A stretch of 64,000 nucleotides of DNA from Ramlibacter tataouinensis (GTDB lineage Bacteria; Pseudomonadota; Gammaproteobacteria; Burkholderiales; Burkholderiaceae_C). The notes beneath the pieces are model-generated. The model was not told where the DNA came from. It saw only the letters and a program-made list of their open reading frames with translations, and ran no database searches. The stretch is taken from contig NZ_CP010951.1 of NCBI RefSeq assembly GCF_001580455.1, positions 1,984,001-2,048,000 of the forward strand, written 5' to 3'. Of this stretch, positions 1-9,828 are shown in pieces. Both the position numbers and the translations under genes were made by a program. Position 1 is the stretch's first letter. The number at the start of each line of letters is the position of its first letter.

Positions 1-700
1 AGCGGCCCGGGCGCTGCGACAGCAGCGGCTGGCGGAAGATGCCGCGCACGCTGAAACGGTCGCCCCATTCCGGCGGCGGCGTCGCATCGATGCGCAGCGC
101 GTGGCGGCGCGTGCCATTGCGCATGACGACATCCACGCCATCGAGCGTCAGCGGCGGCGCGGCGCGCGCCTCGTCGGTCCAGCGCAGCCGGCCGTTGCGG
201 ATGACGAACTCGGTCTGCGAGAACAGCCAGTCGATGCCGCGGCCCTCGGTGTCGCCGCCGCGCGAGAAGTCCAGCCCGGCCACGAAGATGCGCCCGGTGG
301 CGTCGCGCCGGATATCCAGCTCGGGCCGGTCGATGTACAGCTGCTGGAAGCCGAATCTCAAAAGGGAGCGCGGCGACATGGTGGCCAGCACCCGCGGCAG
401 CCGCAGTGCGGCCCGGCCGGCCGGATCCAGCAGCAACACATCGTTGAGCTCGAAGGACGGGACCAGGCCTTCGCTCCTGGCCTCGATGCGGCCGATGCGC
501 ACCGGCACGCCCAGCACCTGGCTGGCCTCGGTTTCCAGCGCGGGGCGAAGCTCGCCGATTCGCGGCACAATCCACGCATGAAGCGCACCCCATGCCAGTG
601 CCAGCACCAGCCAGGCTGCCATCAGCAGCCACAGGGCGCCTTTCGCGACAGCTGCGTACGCCTTCAGGCGGCGTGAGGGTGTCGGCGGGCGGTCGTTCAT
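1..700 (-). CDS. yhdP: YhdP family envelope protein, 5' part (partial, runs off the window)
   Basis: The minus-strand frame opens at ATG 700 and stays open to base 1, so about 233 N-terminal residues of a much longer protein are visible. It begins with a short cytoplasmic stretch (MNDRPPTPSRRLKAYAAVAK) and one membrane segment at about residues 20-45 (ALWLLMAAWLVLALAWGALH). An AsmA-like beta-rich region follows, with typical phrases such as VLGVPVRIGRIEARSEGL and LYIDRPELDIRRDATG. This is the N-terminal pattern of YhdP, the very large AsmA-like inner-membrane protein implicated in moving phospholipid to the outer membrane (family knowledge). It is divergent from glnE with only about 24 bp between the starts, so the two promoters must overlap the coding ends. 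The assignment is good; the C-terminus cannot be judged. Confidence 0.8.
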   Translation of the reverse strand, partial: MNDRPPTPSRRLKAYAAVAKGALWLLMAAWLVLALAWGALHAWIVPRIGELRPALETEASQVLGVPVRIGRIEARSEGLVPSFELNDVLLLDPAGRAALRLPRVLATMSPRSLLRFGFQQLYIDRPELDIRRDATGRIFVAGLDFSRGGDTEGRGIDWLFSQTEFVIRNGRLRWTDEARAAPPLTLDGVDVVMRNGTRRHALRIDATPPPEWGDRFSVRGIFRQPLLSQRPGR

Positions 701-724
701 GAAAGCTTCGGTGTGGCAGGAATT

Positions 725-3508
725 ATGACCCCCCGCCCCTGCATGGGTTCGTCGCATCCGGCCGCGTCGGCGCAGGAAAACACCACATCCGGAGATGGCA
801 GCGGCGAGCACCCGCCCCTGTCCGCTTATTCGCGCTTCGCCCAGCGCCTGCGGCGGCGCTATGCCGGCGAGCTGGCGCTGCTGCCGCCGGGCATGCCGGG
901 GCGCGAGGCCCTGACGCAGGCGTACGACAGCCTACGCGCGCGCGGCCACGACCTGGGCGCCGCCCTGCGCATCCTGCGCCAGCTGGTGATGGAACGGCTC
1001 ATCGTGCTCGACTGCGACGGCGGCGCCTCGCTCGCCGCGGTCACCGGCTGCAAGAGCGAGTTGGCCGGCTTCGCGCTCGACCTGGCCTGCCGCGATGCCG
1101 AGCGCGAGCTCGATGTCCAGCACGGCGCGCCGCGCACGCCCGAGGGCGAGCGGGCGCAGCTGTGGATCGTGGGCATGGGCAAGCTCGGTGCCCGCGAGCT
1201 CAATGTCTCCAGCGACATCGACCTGATCTACGTCTACGACCAGGACGGCGAGACCGACGGCGCGCCGGACGGGCGCGGCCGCATCACCAACCACGAGTAC
1301 TTCGCCAAGGCGGTCAAGATCATCTACATGCTGGTGGGCGAGCCGACCGAGCACGGCTTCGTGTTCCGGGTGGACACCGCGCTGCGGCCCAACGGCAACT
1401 CGGGCCCGCCGGTGGTCTCGCTCGGCGCGCTGGAGGAATACTTCATGGTGCAGGGGCGCGAGTGGGAGCGCTTCGCCTGGCTCAAGAGCCGGGTGGTGGC
1501 GCCGCGCGCCGCGGTCGACGGCGGCTCGGCGCAGGGGCTGCGCGGCACGGTGCTGCCCTTCGTGTTCCGCCGTTACCTGGACTACAACGTCTTCGATTCG
1601 CTGCGCGTGCTGCACAAGCAGATCCGCGACCACGCCGCCAAGCGCAGCGCCGGCCGCCCGGAACGGGCCAACGACGTCAAGCTCTCGCGCGGCGGCATCC
1701 GCGAGATCGAATTCACCGTGCAGTTGCTGCAGGTGGTGCGCGGCGGCCAATTCCCGGAACTGCGCACCCGGCCGACGCTGCAGGCGCTGCAGCGGGTGGC
1801 CGCAGCGGGCTTGATGCCGCAGGCCACGGCCGACGCGCTGGCCAGCGCCTACACCTTCCTGCGCCGGGTCGAGCACCGCATCCAGTACCTGGACGACCAG
1901 CAGACGCACGTGCTGCCCATGGGCCGGGCCAGCGATGACGGGGACCTCGCCTGGATCGCCGAGGCCATGGGCTTCGCCGATTGCTGCGCCTTCCTGCACG
2001 AACTCGATCGCCAGCGCGAGTTCGTCGCCCAGGAGTTCGACACCCTGCTGGGCGGCGCGACCGAGTGCAAGCGTTGCAACGGCGGCGGCAAGGCGGCCGC
2101 CGCGCCGGATCTCGAGACCCTGCTGGAGCAACTGCCGCCGCAGCTGCGCGAGCGGGTCGCGCAATGGGCCCGGCACCCGCGCGTGTTGGCCCTGCGCGAG
2201 GACGCGCGGGCGCGGCTGGCGCGGCTGGTGGCGCGCACCGCGCAGTGGCTGGAAGAGGGCCGCGTCGGCGAGCTGGCCGCCGTGCGCATGGCCGACTGGA
2301 TCGAGCCGCTGCTGCGGCGCGCCAGCTACCTCGCGCTGCTGTGGGAGCGGCCGAGCGTGCACGAGCGCCTGCTGCGCCTGCTGGGCGCGGCACGCTGGCC
2401 CGCGCGCTACCTGCTGCAGCACCCGGGGGTGATCGATGAACTGGCGAGCGAGCAGCTGCTGTCCGAGCGCTTCAGCGCGCGCGACTTCGAAAAGGACCTG
2501 GAGGACCGCCGCCGCGCGCTGCAGATCACCGGCGAGGACGACGACGAAGCCCTGCTGAACCTCCTGCGGCGCGCCCACCATGCCGAGGTGTTCCGCACGC
2601 TGGCGCGCGACGTCGAGGGCCGGCTCACGGTGGAGCAGGTCGCCGACGACCTGAGCGCGCTGGCCGACAGCGTGCTGCGCGTGACGGCGCGCTGGTGCTG
2701 GCAACGCCTGAAGCAGCGCCATCGCGAGACGCCGCAGTTCGGCATCATCGGCTACGGCAAGCTGGGCGGCAAGGAACTGGGCTACGGCAGCGACCTCGAC
2801 ATCGTGTTCGTCTACGAGGATGAGGACGAGCGGGCGCCCGAGGCCTATGGCGCCCTGGTGCGCAAGCTGATCAACTGGCTGTCGACCAAGACCGCCGAAG
2901 GCGACCTGTTCGAGATCGACACCGCCCTGCGGCCCAACGGCAGCTCGGGCCTGCTGATCACCACCTTCCAGGCCTACGCCAACTACCAGCAGCAGCGCGG
3001 CAGCAACACCGCCTGGACCTGGGAGCACCAGGCCATGACGCGCGCGCGCTTCGTGCTCGGCATGGAATCGCTGGCGCCGCGCTTCGATGCGGTGCGCGAG
3101 GCCGTGATCACCGCGCCGCGCGACCACGCCGCGCTGCGCAAGGAAATCGTGGCGATGCGCGAGAAGGTGGCCGCCGCGCGCCCGGTCAAGCCCGGCCGCT
3201 TCGACGTCAAGCACAGCCCCGGCGGCATGGTCGACGCCGAGTTCGCGGTGCAGTACCTGGTGCTGTCGCAGTCCGGACGGCACCGCGAGCTGATCCCCAA
3301 CGTCGGCAACATCGCGCTGCTGGGCCGCGCCGAGGCCGCCGGCCTGCTGCCGGCGGGCGTCGGCGAGAACGCCGCCCAGGCCTATCGCGAACTGCGGCGC
3401 GTGCAGCACCAGGCGCGCCTGAACGAAGAGCCGACGCAACTGCCCGAAGATGCGCTGGCGCCGCAGCGCGAAGCGGTGCTGGCGCTGTGGCGCGCGGTCT
3501 TCGATTGA
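725..3508 (+). CDS. glnE: Bifunctional glutamine synthetase adenylyltransferase/adenylyl-removing enzyme
   Basis: GlnE adds AMP to and removes it from glutamine synthetase in response to PII, setting nitrogen assimilation. About 927 residues, close to the usual ~945. It has the classical duplicated nucleotidyltransferase layout: an N-terminal deadenylase half with GMGKLGARELNVSSDIDLIY near residue 150, and a C-terminal adenylylating half with GYGKLGGKELGYGSDLDIVF near residue 676, both carrying the G-x-GK-x-G...SD-x-D metal-binding signature. A PII-binding linker (GlnD PII-UTase-like) follows each half. The start is uncertain: ATG 725 has AGGA just upstream but with tight spacing, GTG 713 extends the frame, and ATG 743 is possible. 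It is followed at 133 bp by the efflux operon, probably a separate unit. Confidence 0.95.
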   Translation: MTPRPCMGSSHPAASAQENTTSGDGSGEHPPLSAYSRFAQRLRRRYAGELALLPPGMPGREALTQAYDSLRARGHDLGAALRILRQLVMERLIVLDCDGGASLAAVTGCKSELAGFALDLACRDAERELDVQHGAPRTPEGERAQLWIVGMGKLGARELNVSSDIDLIYVYDQDGETDGAPDGRGRITNHEYFAKAVKIIYMLVGEPTEHGFVFRVDTALRPNGNSGPPVVSLGALEEYFMVQGREWERFAWLKSRVVAPRAAVDGGSAQGLRGTVLPFVFRRYLDYNVFDSLRVLHKQIRDHAAKRSAGRPERANDVKLSRGGIREIEFTVQLLQVVRGGQFPELRTRPTLQALQRVAAAGLMPQATADALASAYTFLRRVEHRIQYLDDQQTHVLPMGRASDDGDLAWIAEAMGFADCCAFLHELDRQREFVAQEFDTLLGGATECKRCNGGGKAAAAPDLETLLEQLPPQLRERVAQWARHPRVLALREDARARLARLVARTAQWLEEGRVGELAAVRMADWIEPLLRRASYLALLWERPSVHERLLRLLGAARWPARYLLQHPGVIDELASEQLLSERFSARDFEKDLEDRRRALQITGEDDDEALLNLLRRAHHAEVFRTLARDVEGRLTVEQVADDLSALADSVLRVTARWCWQRLKQRHRETPQFGIIGYGKLGGKELGYGSDLDIVFVYEDEDERAPEAYGALVRKLINWLSTKTAEGDLFEIDTALRPNGSSGLLITTFQAYANYQQQRGSNTAWTWEHQAMTRARFVLGMESLAPRFDAVREAVITAPRDHAALRKEIVAMREKVAAARPVKPGRFDVKHSPGGMVDAEFAVQYLVLSQSGRHRELIPNVGNIALLGRAEAAGLLPAGVGENAAQAYRELRRVQHQARLNEEPTQLPEDALAPQREAVLALWRAVFD

Positions 3509-3641
3509 GCGGCCGCGGCCTCATTCCGGCGTCAGGATCCCTCGCGACACGGTGTTAGGCTTGCGCCTTGCGCGCCCGCGCCGCCGCCGCACGAGGACGG
3601 CTGTGCGCGGCGGGCTTCGCATCCCGACCCGGGAAGGATTC

Positions 3642-5054
3642 ATGAAACGTACGCTTTGCATGGCCGCGCTGGTCGCGGCCGCCCTGTCCGGCTGCGCCGT
3701 ATCCCGCCCGCCGGCGCAGGCACCGGCCGCGGTGCCCGGCGAGTGGCAGGCGCCGCTGCCGCACAACGGCGCGGTCCCCGAATTGAGCCAGTGGTGGCGG
3801 CAGTTCGACGATCCCCTGCTGGTCGACCTGGTGGATGCCGCCCAGGCGGTGAGCCCGACGGTGGCCAGCGCGCGCTCGCGCATCGAGCAGGTGCGCGCCG
3901 CCCGCGTGGCCGCCGGCGCGGCGCTGCTGCCCGCGGTGGACGCCTTCGCCAGCGCCGAGCGCGGCAACAGCCAGCCGCCACTGCCGCTGCTGACCGTCAC
4001 GCAGGCCGGCCTGCAGGCCTCCTGGGAGATCGACCTGTTCGGCGGCAACCGCGCCGCCGCCGATGCGGCACAGGCGCGATTGATCGGCGCCCACGCCGGC
4101 TGGCATGAGGCGCGCGTGTCGGTCGCGGCCGAAACAGCCCTCAGCTACATCGGCCTGCGCACCTGCCAGCTGCAGCTGGCCATCGCCGACAACGACGCCC
4201 AGTCGCGCGCCGAGACGGCGCGCCTGGCCGACCTCAGCGAGCGCGCCGGCTTCACCGCGCCGGCCACCGCCGCCCTGGCGCGCGCCAGCGCCTCCGAAGG
4301 CGCGGCGCGGGCGCGCCAGCAACGCGCGCAGTGCGAGATCGAGGTGAAGGCGCTGGTGGCGCTGACCGCCCTGCCGGAGCCGCAGCTGCGCTCGCGGCTC
4401 ACCGCCCCCGGCCCCGGCCCGGCGCGCACCGCCGTGCTGATGAACGTGGCCTCGGTGCCGGCGCAGGTGCTGGCGCAACGGCCGGACATCTACCAGGCCG
4501 AACTCGAAGTCGCCGCCGCCAGCGCCGACGTCGGCAGCGCGCGGGCGCAGCGCTTCCCGCGTTTGTCGCTGTCCGGCTCGATCGCCGCCGGCGTGGTGCG
4601 CACCGGCGGCGTCAACACCGATGCGCAGACCTGGTCGGTCGGCCCGCTGGCCCTGAGCCTGCCGGTGTTCGATGGCGGCCGCCGCGCCGCCGACGTCGAC
4701 GCGGCGCAGGCGCGCTACGAGGAAGCGGCGGCCCTGTACCGGGCGCGCGTGCGCAACGCGGTGCGCGAGGTCGAAGAGTCGCTGGTGACGCTGGAGAGCA
4801 CCCGCGCGCGCGAGGAAGACGTGCAGCGCGCGGTGGACGGCTACCGCGTCTCCTTCGCCGCCACGCAGGCACGCTGGCAGGGCGGGCTGGCCAGCCTGGT
4901 GGAACTGGAGGAAGTGCGCCGCACGCTGCTGGTGGCCGAGCTCACGCTGGTCGGCCTGCAACGCGATCGCAGCGCAGCCTGGATCGCGCTGTACCGCGCG
5001 GTGGGCGGCGGCTGGGCGCGGCCGGCGGCGGAAACCGCGCTGGCGCAACCTTGA
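3642..5054 (+). CDS. NodT-family outer-membrane efflux lipoprotein (TolC-like)
   Basis: Outer-membrane channel of a tripartite RND pump. 470 residues. The start at ATG 3642 is chosen because a GAAGGA ribosome-binding site lies at 3633-3638 and the N-terminus is a lipoprotein signal (MKRTLCMAALVAAALSGC, lipobox LSGC). The frame stays open upstream, but that part does not resemble the family. Two OEP repeats are visible, including the ASWEIDLFGGNRAAADAAQA segment that marks the coiled-coil tunnel of NodT/OprM proteins, and a second repeat with RFPRLSLSGSIAAGV. It is the first gene of a three-gene operon, 17 bp before the adaptor gene. The substrate cannot be inferred from sequence. Confidence 0.92.
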   Translation: MKRTLCMAALVAAALSGCAVSRPPAQAPAAVPGEWQAPLPHNGAVPELSQWWRQFDDPLLVDLVDAAQAVSPTVASARSRIEQVRAARVAAGAALLPAVDAFASAERGNSQPPLPLLTVTQAGLQASWEIDLFGGNRAAADAAQARLIGAHAGWHEARVSVAAETALSYIGLRTCQLQLAIADNDAQSRAETARLADLSERAGFTAPATAALARASASEGAARARQQRAQCEIEVKALVALTALPEPQLRSRLTAPGPGPARTAVLMNVASVPAQVLAQRPDIYQAELEVAAASADVGSARAQRFPRLSLSGSIAAGVVRTGGVNTDAQTWSVGPLALSLPVFDGGRRAADVDAAQARYEEAAALYRARVRNAVREVEESLVTLESTRAREEDVQRAVDGYRVSFAATQARWQGGLASLVELEEVRRTLLVAELTLVGLQRDRSAAWIALYRAVGGGWARPAAETALAQP

Positions 5055-5071
5055 AAGAACAAAGCAAAGCA

Positions 5072-6205
5072 ATGAAACCGACAAGATTCCAACTGGCCGC
5101 CGGCGTGATCGCGCTGGCCGTGGTCGCGCTGGCCGCCGTGTTCTTCACCCAGGGCGGCAAGGCGCCGCAGGAGCCGGCCAAGGTGGTCAAGCCGGCGCTC
5201 ACCGTGACGGCCGTGACGCCGCGCAAGGTGAACCTGCCCCTGAAGCTGGCGGCCAACGGCAACATCGCGGCGTGGCAGGAAGCCAGCATCGGCGCCGAGG
5301 CCGGCGGCCTGCGGCTGACGCAGGTGCTGGTCAACGTCGGCGACCGGGTGCAGAAGGGCCAGGTGCTGGCCACGCTCGCCGCCGACACCGCGCGCGCCGA
5401 GGCCGCGCAGTCGCGCGCCACGCTGGCCGAAGCCGAGGCGGCCGCGGCCGACGCGGCCAACAATGCGGCGCGCGCCCGCACACTGCAGGACACCGGCGCG
5501 CTCAGCGCCGCGCAGATCAACCAGTACCTGACGGCGGAGAAGACGGCGCAGGCCAAGGTCGAGGCGGCGCGGGCGCTGGTGCAGGCGCAGCAGGCGCGCC
5601 TGTCGCAGACCGAGGTGCTGGCGCCCGACAGCGGCGTGATCTCGGCGCGCACCGCCACCGTGGGCGCGGTGCTGGGCCCCGGCACAGAGCTGTTCCGACT
5701 GATCCGGCAGGGCCGGCTCGAGTGGCGCGCCGAAGTCACCTCCAGCGAACTCGGCCACATCAACGCCGGCACCAGCGTGCTGGTCACGGCGGCCAGCGGC
5801 GCGCGGCTGGCGGGCAAGGTGCGCATGATCGCCCCGACGGTGGACCCGCAGACCCGCGCAGCGCTGGTGTACGTGGACCTCACGCCGGTGCCGGGCGCGC
5901 CCGCCACGGCGCGCGCCGGCATGTTCGCGCGCGGCGAGTTCGAACTCGGCTCGGCCCCCGCGCTCACCGTGCCGCAGGCGGCGATCGTGATGCGCGAGGG
6001 CTTCAGCTACGTGTTCGTGCTGGGGCCGGACAACCGCGTCGCCCTGGCCAAGGTGCAGACCGGGCGCAGCGCCGGCGACCTGGTCGAGATCCAGGGCGGG
6101 CTGGCGGCCGAGGCGCGCATCGTCGCCACCGGCGCCGGCTTCCTCAACGACGGTGACCTGGTGCGCGTGACCGAAGCGCAGGCCAGCGCCGCGGCGGCAC
6201 GTTAG
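5072..6205 (+). CDS. RND efflux periplasmic adaptor (membrane fusion protein)
   Basis: HlyD/AcrA-type adaptor linking the RND transporter to the outer-membrane channel. 377 residues from ATG 5072. An N-terminal membrane anchor or uncleaved signal (about residues 8-27) carries no lipobox. The biotinyl-lipoyl-like half with GAEAGGLRLTQVLVNVGDRV is followed by an Ala-rich alpha-helical hairpin (about residues 105-175), the second lipoyl half (APDSGVISARTATVGAVLGP), and beta-barrel and membrane-proximal domains. The short alpha-hairpin is typical of MdtA/MexH-like adaptors. It lies between the NodT-like gene (17 bp upstream) and the RND pump (11 bp downstream, AGGAAG at 6204-6209), so the three are surely co-transcribed. 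Confidence 0.93.
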   Translation: MKPTRFQLAAGVIALAVVALAAVFFTQGGKAPQEPAKVVKPALTVTAVTPRKVNLPLKLAANGNIAAWQEASIGAEAGGLRLTQVLVNVGDRVQKGQVLATLAADTARAEAAQSRATLAEAEAAAADAANNAARARTLQDTGALSAAQINQYLTAEKTAQAKVEAARALVQAQQARLSQTEVLAPDSGVISARTATVGAVLGPGTELFRLIRQGRLEWRAEVTSSELGHINAGTSVLVTAASGARLAGKVRMIAPTVDPQTRAALVYVDLTPVPGAPATARAGMFARGEFELGSAPALTVPQAAIVMREGFSYVFVLGPDNRVALAKVQTGRSAGDLVEIQGGLAAEARIVATGAGFLNDGDLVRVTEAQASAAAAR

Positions 6206-6216
6206 GAAGCGCCGCC

Positions 6217-9200
6217 ATGATGAACGTTTCTTCCTGGTCGATCCGCAACCCGATCCCGGCGGTGATGCTGTTCGTGCTGCTCACCTTCGGCGGCTTCATG
6301 GCGTTCAACGCCATGAAGGTGCAGAACTTCCCGGACATCGACCTGCCCACCGTGCTGGTCACCGCCTCGCTGCCCGGTGCCGCGCCGGGGCAGCTGGAGA
6401 CCGATGTCGCGCGCAAGATCGAAAACTCGGTCGCCACGCTGCAGGGCCTCAAGCACGTCTACACCAAGGTGCAGGACGGCACCGTCACCATCACCGCCGA
6501 GTTCCGGCTGGAAAAGCCGGTGCAGGAGGCGGTGGACGACGTGCGATCGGCGGTCTCGCGGGTGCGCGCCGACCTGCCGGCCGACCTGCGCGATCCCATC
6601 ATCACCAAGATGGACCTGGCCAGCCAGCCGGTGCTGGCGTTCACCATCTCCTCGCCGCGCATGGACGAGGAAGCGCTGTCCTGGTTCGTCGACAACGACG
6701 TCTCGCGCAAGCTGCTGGCGGTGCGCGGGGTGGGCGCGGTCAACCGCGTCGGCGGCGTCAGCCGCGAGATCCGCGTCGCGCTCGACCCGCTGCGGCTGGA
6801 GGCGCTGGGCGTCACCGCCGCCGACATCTCGCGCCAGCTGCGCCAGGTGCAGACCGAAAGCGCGGGCGGGCGCACCGACCTGGGCGGCGCCGAGCAGCCG
6901 GTGCGCACCATCGCCACGGTGCAGACCGCGCGGCAGATCGCCGACATGGAGATCTCCCTGCCGCCGGCCGGCCAGGGGCCGTCGCGCCGCATCCGCCTGT
7001 CCGACGTCGCCGCCGTCAGCGACACCATCGCCGAGCCGCGCGCGGCGGCCCTGCTCGACGGCAAGCCGGTAGTCGGCTTCGAAGTGGCGCGCAGCCGCGG
7101 CGAAAGCGAGGTGGCCGTCGGCGCGGCGGTGCACAAGGCGCTGGCCGAACTCAAGCAGCAGCGTCCCGACATCGAGCTGGTGCAGGCCTTCGACTTCGTG
7201 ACGCCGGTCGAGGAGGAATACGAGGGCTCGCTGCACCTGCTGTACGAGGGCGCCGCCCTGGCCGTGCTGGTGGTCTGGCTGTTCCTGCGCGACTGGCGCG
7301 CCACCTTCGTGTCGGCGGTGGCGCTGCCGATGTCGGTGATTCCGGCCTTCGTCGGCATGTACTGGCTCGGGTTCTCGGTCAACGTGGTGACGTTGCTGGC
7401 GCTGTCGCTGGTGGTCGGCATCCTGGTGGATGACGCCATCGTCGAGGTCGAGAACATCGTGCGCCACCTGCGCATGGGCAAGACGCCCTACCAGGCGGCG
7501 ATGGAGGCGGCCGACGAGATCGGGCTGGCGGTGATCGCCACCACCTTCACCCTGATCGCGGTGTTCCTGCCGACCGCCTTCATGAGCGGCGTCGCCGGCA
7601 AGTTCTTCAAGCAGTTCGGCTGGACCGCCTCGCTGGCGGTGTTCGCCTCGCTGGTGGTGGCGCGCGTGCTGACGCCGATGATGGCGGCCTACCTGCTCAA
7701 GCCGGCGGCCGGCGGCCACGGCGACCCGAAGTGGATGCAGATCTACCTGCGCGCAGTGAACTGGAGCATGCGGCACCGGCTGGCCACCTTCGTGCTGTCC
7801 GGGCTGTTCTTCTTCGGCTCGATCGCGCTGATCCCGCTGCTGCCCACCGGCTTCATCCCGGCCGACGACAACTCGCAGACCCAGGTCTACCTGGAACTGG
7901 CGCCCGGCTCCACCCTGGCCCAGACCCAGGCCACCGCCGAGCGGGCGCGCTCGATGATCATGAAGGTGGCGCACGTCAAGAGCGTCTACACCACCATCGG
8001 CGGCGGCAGCGCCGGCGGCGACCCGTTCGCGATGAGCGGCGCCGCCGAGCCGCGCAAGGCGACGCTGACCATCCAGCTCGAGGAGCGCACCCAGCGGCCG
8101 CGCAAGCAGGGCATCGAGAACGCGATCCGCGCCGCGCTCGAGCCGCTGCCGGGTGTGCGCACCAAGGTCGGGCTGGGCGGCTCGGGCGAGAAATACATCC
8201 TGGTGCTGACCAGTGAGGACCCGCAGGCGCTGACCGGCGCGGCGCTCGCGGTGGAGAAGGACCTGCGCACCATCCCCGGCCTGGGCAGCGTGGCCTCCAC
8301 CGCCAGCCTGATCCGGCCGGAGATCGCGGTGCGGCCGGACTTCGCGCGCGCCGCCGACCTGGGCGTGACCAGCAACGCGATCGCCGAGACGCTGCGCGTG
8401 GCGACGGCCGGCGACTACGACGTCGCGCTGCCCAAGCTGAACCTGTCGCAGCGCCAGGTGCCCATCGTGGTCAAGCTCGAAGAGCACGCGCGGCGCGACC
8501 TCGCCTTGCTGGAGCGGCTGGCCGTGCCCGGCGCGCGCGGGCCGGTGATGCTGGGGCAGGTGGCCAGCCTGCAGATGGCCGGCGGCCCGGCGGTGATCGA
8601 CCGCTACGACCGCTCGCGCAACGTCAACTTCGAGATCGAGCTGTCGGGCCTGCCGCTGGGCGACGTCAAGAACGCGGTGCAGGAACTGCCGGCGATCAAG
8701 CACCTGCCGGCCGGCGTGCGCGTCGTCGAGGTGGGCGATGCCGAGGTGATGGGCGAACTGTTCGCCAGCTTCGGCCTGGCCATGCTGACCGGCGTGCTGT
8801 GCATCTACATCGTGCTGGTGCTGCTGTTCAAGGACTTCCTGCACCCGGTCACCATCCTGGCCGCCTTGCCGCTGTCGCTGGGCGGCGCCTTCGTCGGCCT
8901 GCTGATCGCGCAGAAGAGTTTTTCGATGCCCTCGCTGATCGGCCTGATCATGCTGATGGGGATCGCGACCAAGAACTCGATCCTGCTGGTGGAGTACGCC
9001 ATCGTGGCGCGGCGCGACCACGGCCTGTCGCGCTTCGATGCGCTGCTGGACGCCTGCCACAAGCGCGCGCGCCCCATCATCATGACCACCATCGCCATGG
9101 GCGCGGGCATGCTGCCGATCGCCATCGGCTTCGGCACCGCCGACCCGAGCTTCCGCTCGCCGATGTCGATCGCGGTGATCGGCGGGCTGATCACCTCCAC

Positions 9201-9336
9201 GGTGCTGAGCCTGCTGGTGATTCCGGTGGTGTTCACCTACATGGACGACGTGGAGCACTTCATCCGGCGCAGCAGCACCCGGTTGCGCGACGCCCTGCGG
9301 CGCAAGCGCGGCGCACAGGCGCAGGCAGCCGAATGA
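6217..9336 (+). CDS. RND multidrug efflux transporter, HAE1/AcrB-like permease
   Basis: Proton-driven inner-membrane pump of the tripartite system. 1039 residues, the standard RND length, with the duplicated architecture of TM1, large periplasmic loop, TM2-6, and repeat. Proton-relay residues are intact: the aspartate pair in TM4 (GILVDDAIVEVENI, about residues 404-405) and the TM10 lysine (MGIATKNSILLVEYA, about residue 918). The N-terminus (WSIRNPIPAVMLFVLLTFGG) and porter-domain phrases such as NFPDIDLPTVLVTASLPGAA are typical of MdtB/MdtC-like pumps. The start is ATG 6217, after AGGAAG; ATG 6220 is an adjacent alternative. No local regulator gene accompanies the operon. Confidence 0.95.
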   Translation: MMNVSSWSIRNPIPAVMLFVLLTFGGFMAFNAMKVQNFPDIDLPTVLVTASLPGAAPGQLETDVARKIENSVATLQGLKHVYTKVQDGTVTITAEFRLEKPVQEAVDDVRSAVSRVRADLPADLRDPIITKMDLASQPVLAFTISSPRMDEEALSWFVDNDVSRKLLAVRGVGAVNRVGGVSREIRVALDPLRLEALGVTAADISRQLRQVQTESAGGRTDLGGAEQPVRTIATVQTARQIADMEISLPPAGQGPSRRIRLSDVAAVSDTIAEPRAAALLDGKPVVGFEVARSRGESEVAVGAAVHKALAELKQQRPDIELVQAFDFVTPVEEEYEGSLHLLYEGAALAVLVVWLFLRDWRATFVSAVALPMSVIPAFVGMYWLGFSVNVVTLLALSLVVGILVDDAIVEVENIVRHLRMGKTPYQAAMEAADEIGLAVIATTFTLIAVFLPTAFMSGVAGKFFKQFGWTASLAVFASLVVARVLTPMMAAYLLKPAAGGHGDPKWMQIYLRAVNWSMRHRLATFVLSGLFFFGSIALIPLLPTGFIPADDNSQTQVYLELAPGSTLAQTQATAERARSMIMKVAHVKSVYTTIGGGSAGGDPFAMSGAAEPRKATLTIQLEERTQRPRKQGIENAIRAALEPLPGVRTKVGLGGSGEKYILVLTSEDPQALTGAALAVEKDLRTIPGLGSVASTASLIRPEIAVRPDFARAADLGVTSNAIAETLRVATAGDYDVALPKLNLSQRQVPIVVKLEEHARRDLALLERLAVPGARGPVMLGQVASLQMAGGPAVIDRYDRSRNVNFEIELSGLPLGDVKNAVQELPAIKHLPAGVRVVEVGDAEVMGELFASFGLAMLTGVLCIYIVLVLLFKDFLHPVTILAALPLSLGGAFVGLLIAQKSFSMPSLIGLIMLMGIATKNSILLVEYAIVARRDHGLSRFDALLDACHKRARPIIMTTIAMGAGMLPIAIGFGTADPSFRSPMSIAVIGGLITSTVLSLLVIPVVFTYMDDVEHFIRRSSTRLRDALRRKRGAQAQAAE

Positions 9337-9351
9337 CCAGGCCTGACGGCC

Positions 9352-9828
9352 CTAGGCCGAACGAATGCGATTGACGAGGGCGGTGGTCGAGTAGCCCTGC
9401 ACGAAGGGTATCGCCAGCGCCCGCCCGCCGTAGCCGCGCACGACCTGCGCCTCGGCGAGCTTGTCCATGTCGTAGTCGCCGCCCTTGACCAGCACCGCGG
9501 GCCGCAGTTCCTGGATCAACTCCAGCGGGGTGTCCTCGTCGAACCAGGTCACCAGCGACACCGACTCCAGCGCCGCCATCACCACCGCGCGGTCCTGCTC
9601 CCGGTTCAGGGGCCGGTCCGCGCCCTTGCCCAGGCGGCGGGCCGAAGCATCGGTGTTGAGCGCCACCACCAGGCTGGCGCCGAGCTCGCGCGCCTGCGCC
9701 AGGTAGGTCACATGCCCGCGATGCAGCACGTCGAACACGCCGTTGGTGAACACCACCGGTTGCGGCAGCTGCGCGATGCGCGACGGCGCGGCGGCGCGCG
9801 CAACGATCTTGGAGAGGAAGGCGCTCAC
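9352..9828 (-). CDS. rfaE2: D-glycero-beta-D-manno-heptose 1-phosphate adenylyltransferase
   Basis: Adenylylates heptose-1-phosphate to ADP-heptose for LPS inner core synthesis; equivalent to the C-terminal half of HldE. 158 residues. The nucleotidyltransferase fold shows VFTNGVFDVLHRGHVTYLAQ (HxGH = HRGH), followed by VVALNTDASARRLGKGADRP and the KGGDYD motif. The start is taken as GTG 9828, which overlaps the TGA of the upstream ferritin-like gene as GTGA (9825-9828), implying translational coupling. The separate kinase half (hldE N-terminus) is not in the window, as in other betaproteobacteria where RfaE1 and RfaE2 are split. The 3' end faces the RND gene with 15 bp between the stops. Confidence 0.92.
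   Translation of the reverse strand: MSAFLSKIVARAAAPSRIAQLPQPVVFTNGVFDVLHRGHVTYLAQARELGASLVVALNTDASARRLGKGADRPLNREQDRAVVMAALESVSLVTWFDEDTPLELIQELRPAVLVKGGDYDMDKLAEAQVVRGYGGRALAIPFVQGYSTTALVNRIRSA

Noticed and set aside
932..3439. 835-codon open frame antisense to glnE
   Set aside because: It mirrors glnE codons in a GC-rich genome, has no family likeness and is His/Gln/Arg-rich low-complexity shadow.
6202..9258. 1018-codon open frame antisense to the RND pump
   Set aside because: Shadow of the pump gene; composition (HHRQ repeats) is an artefact of high GC at third positions.
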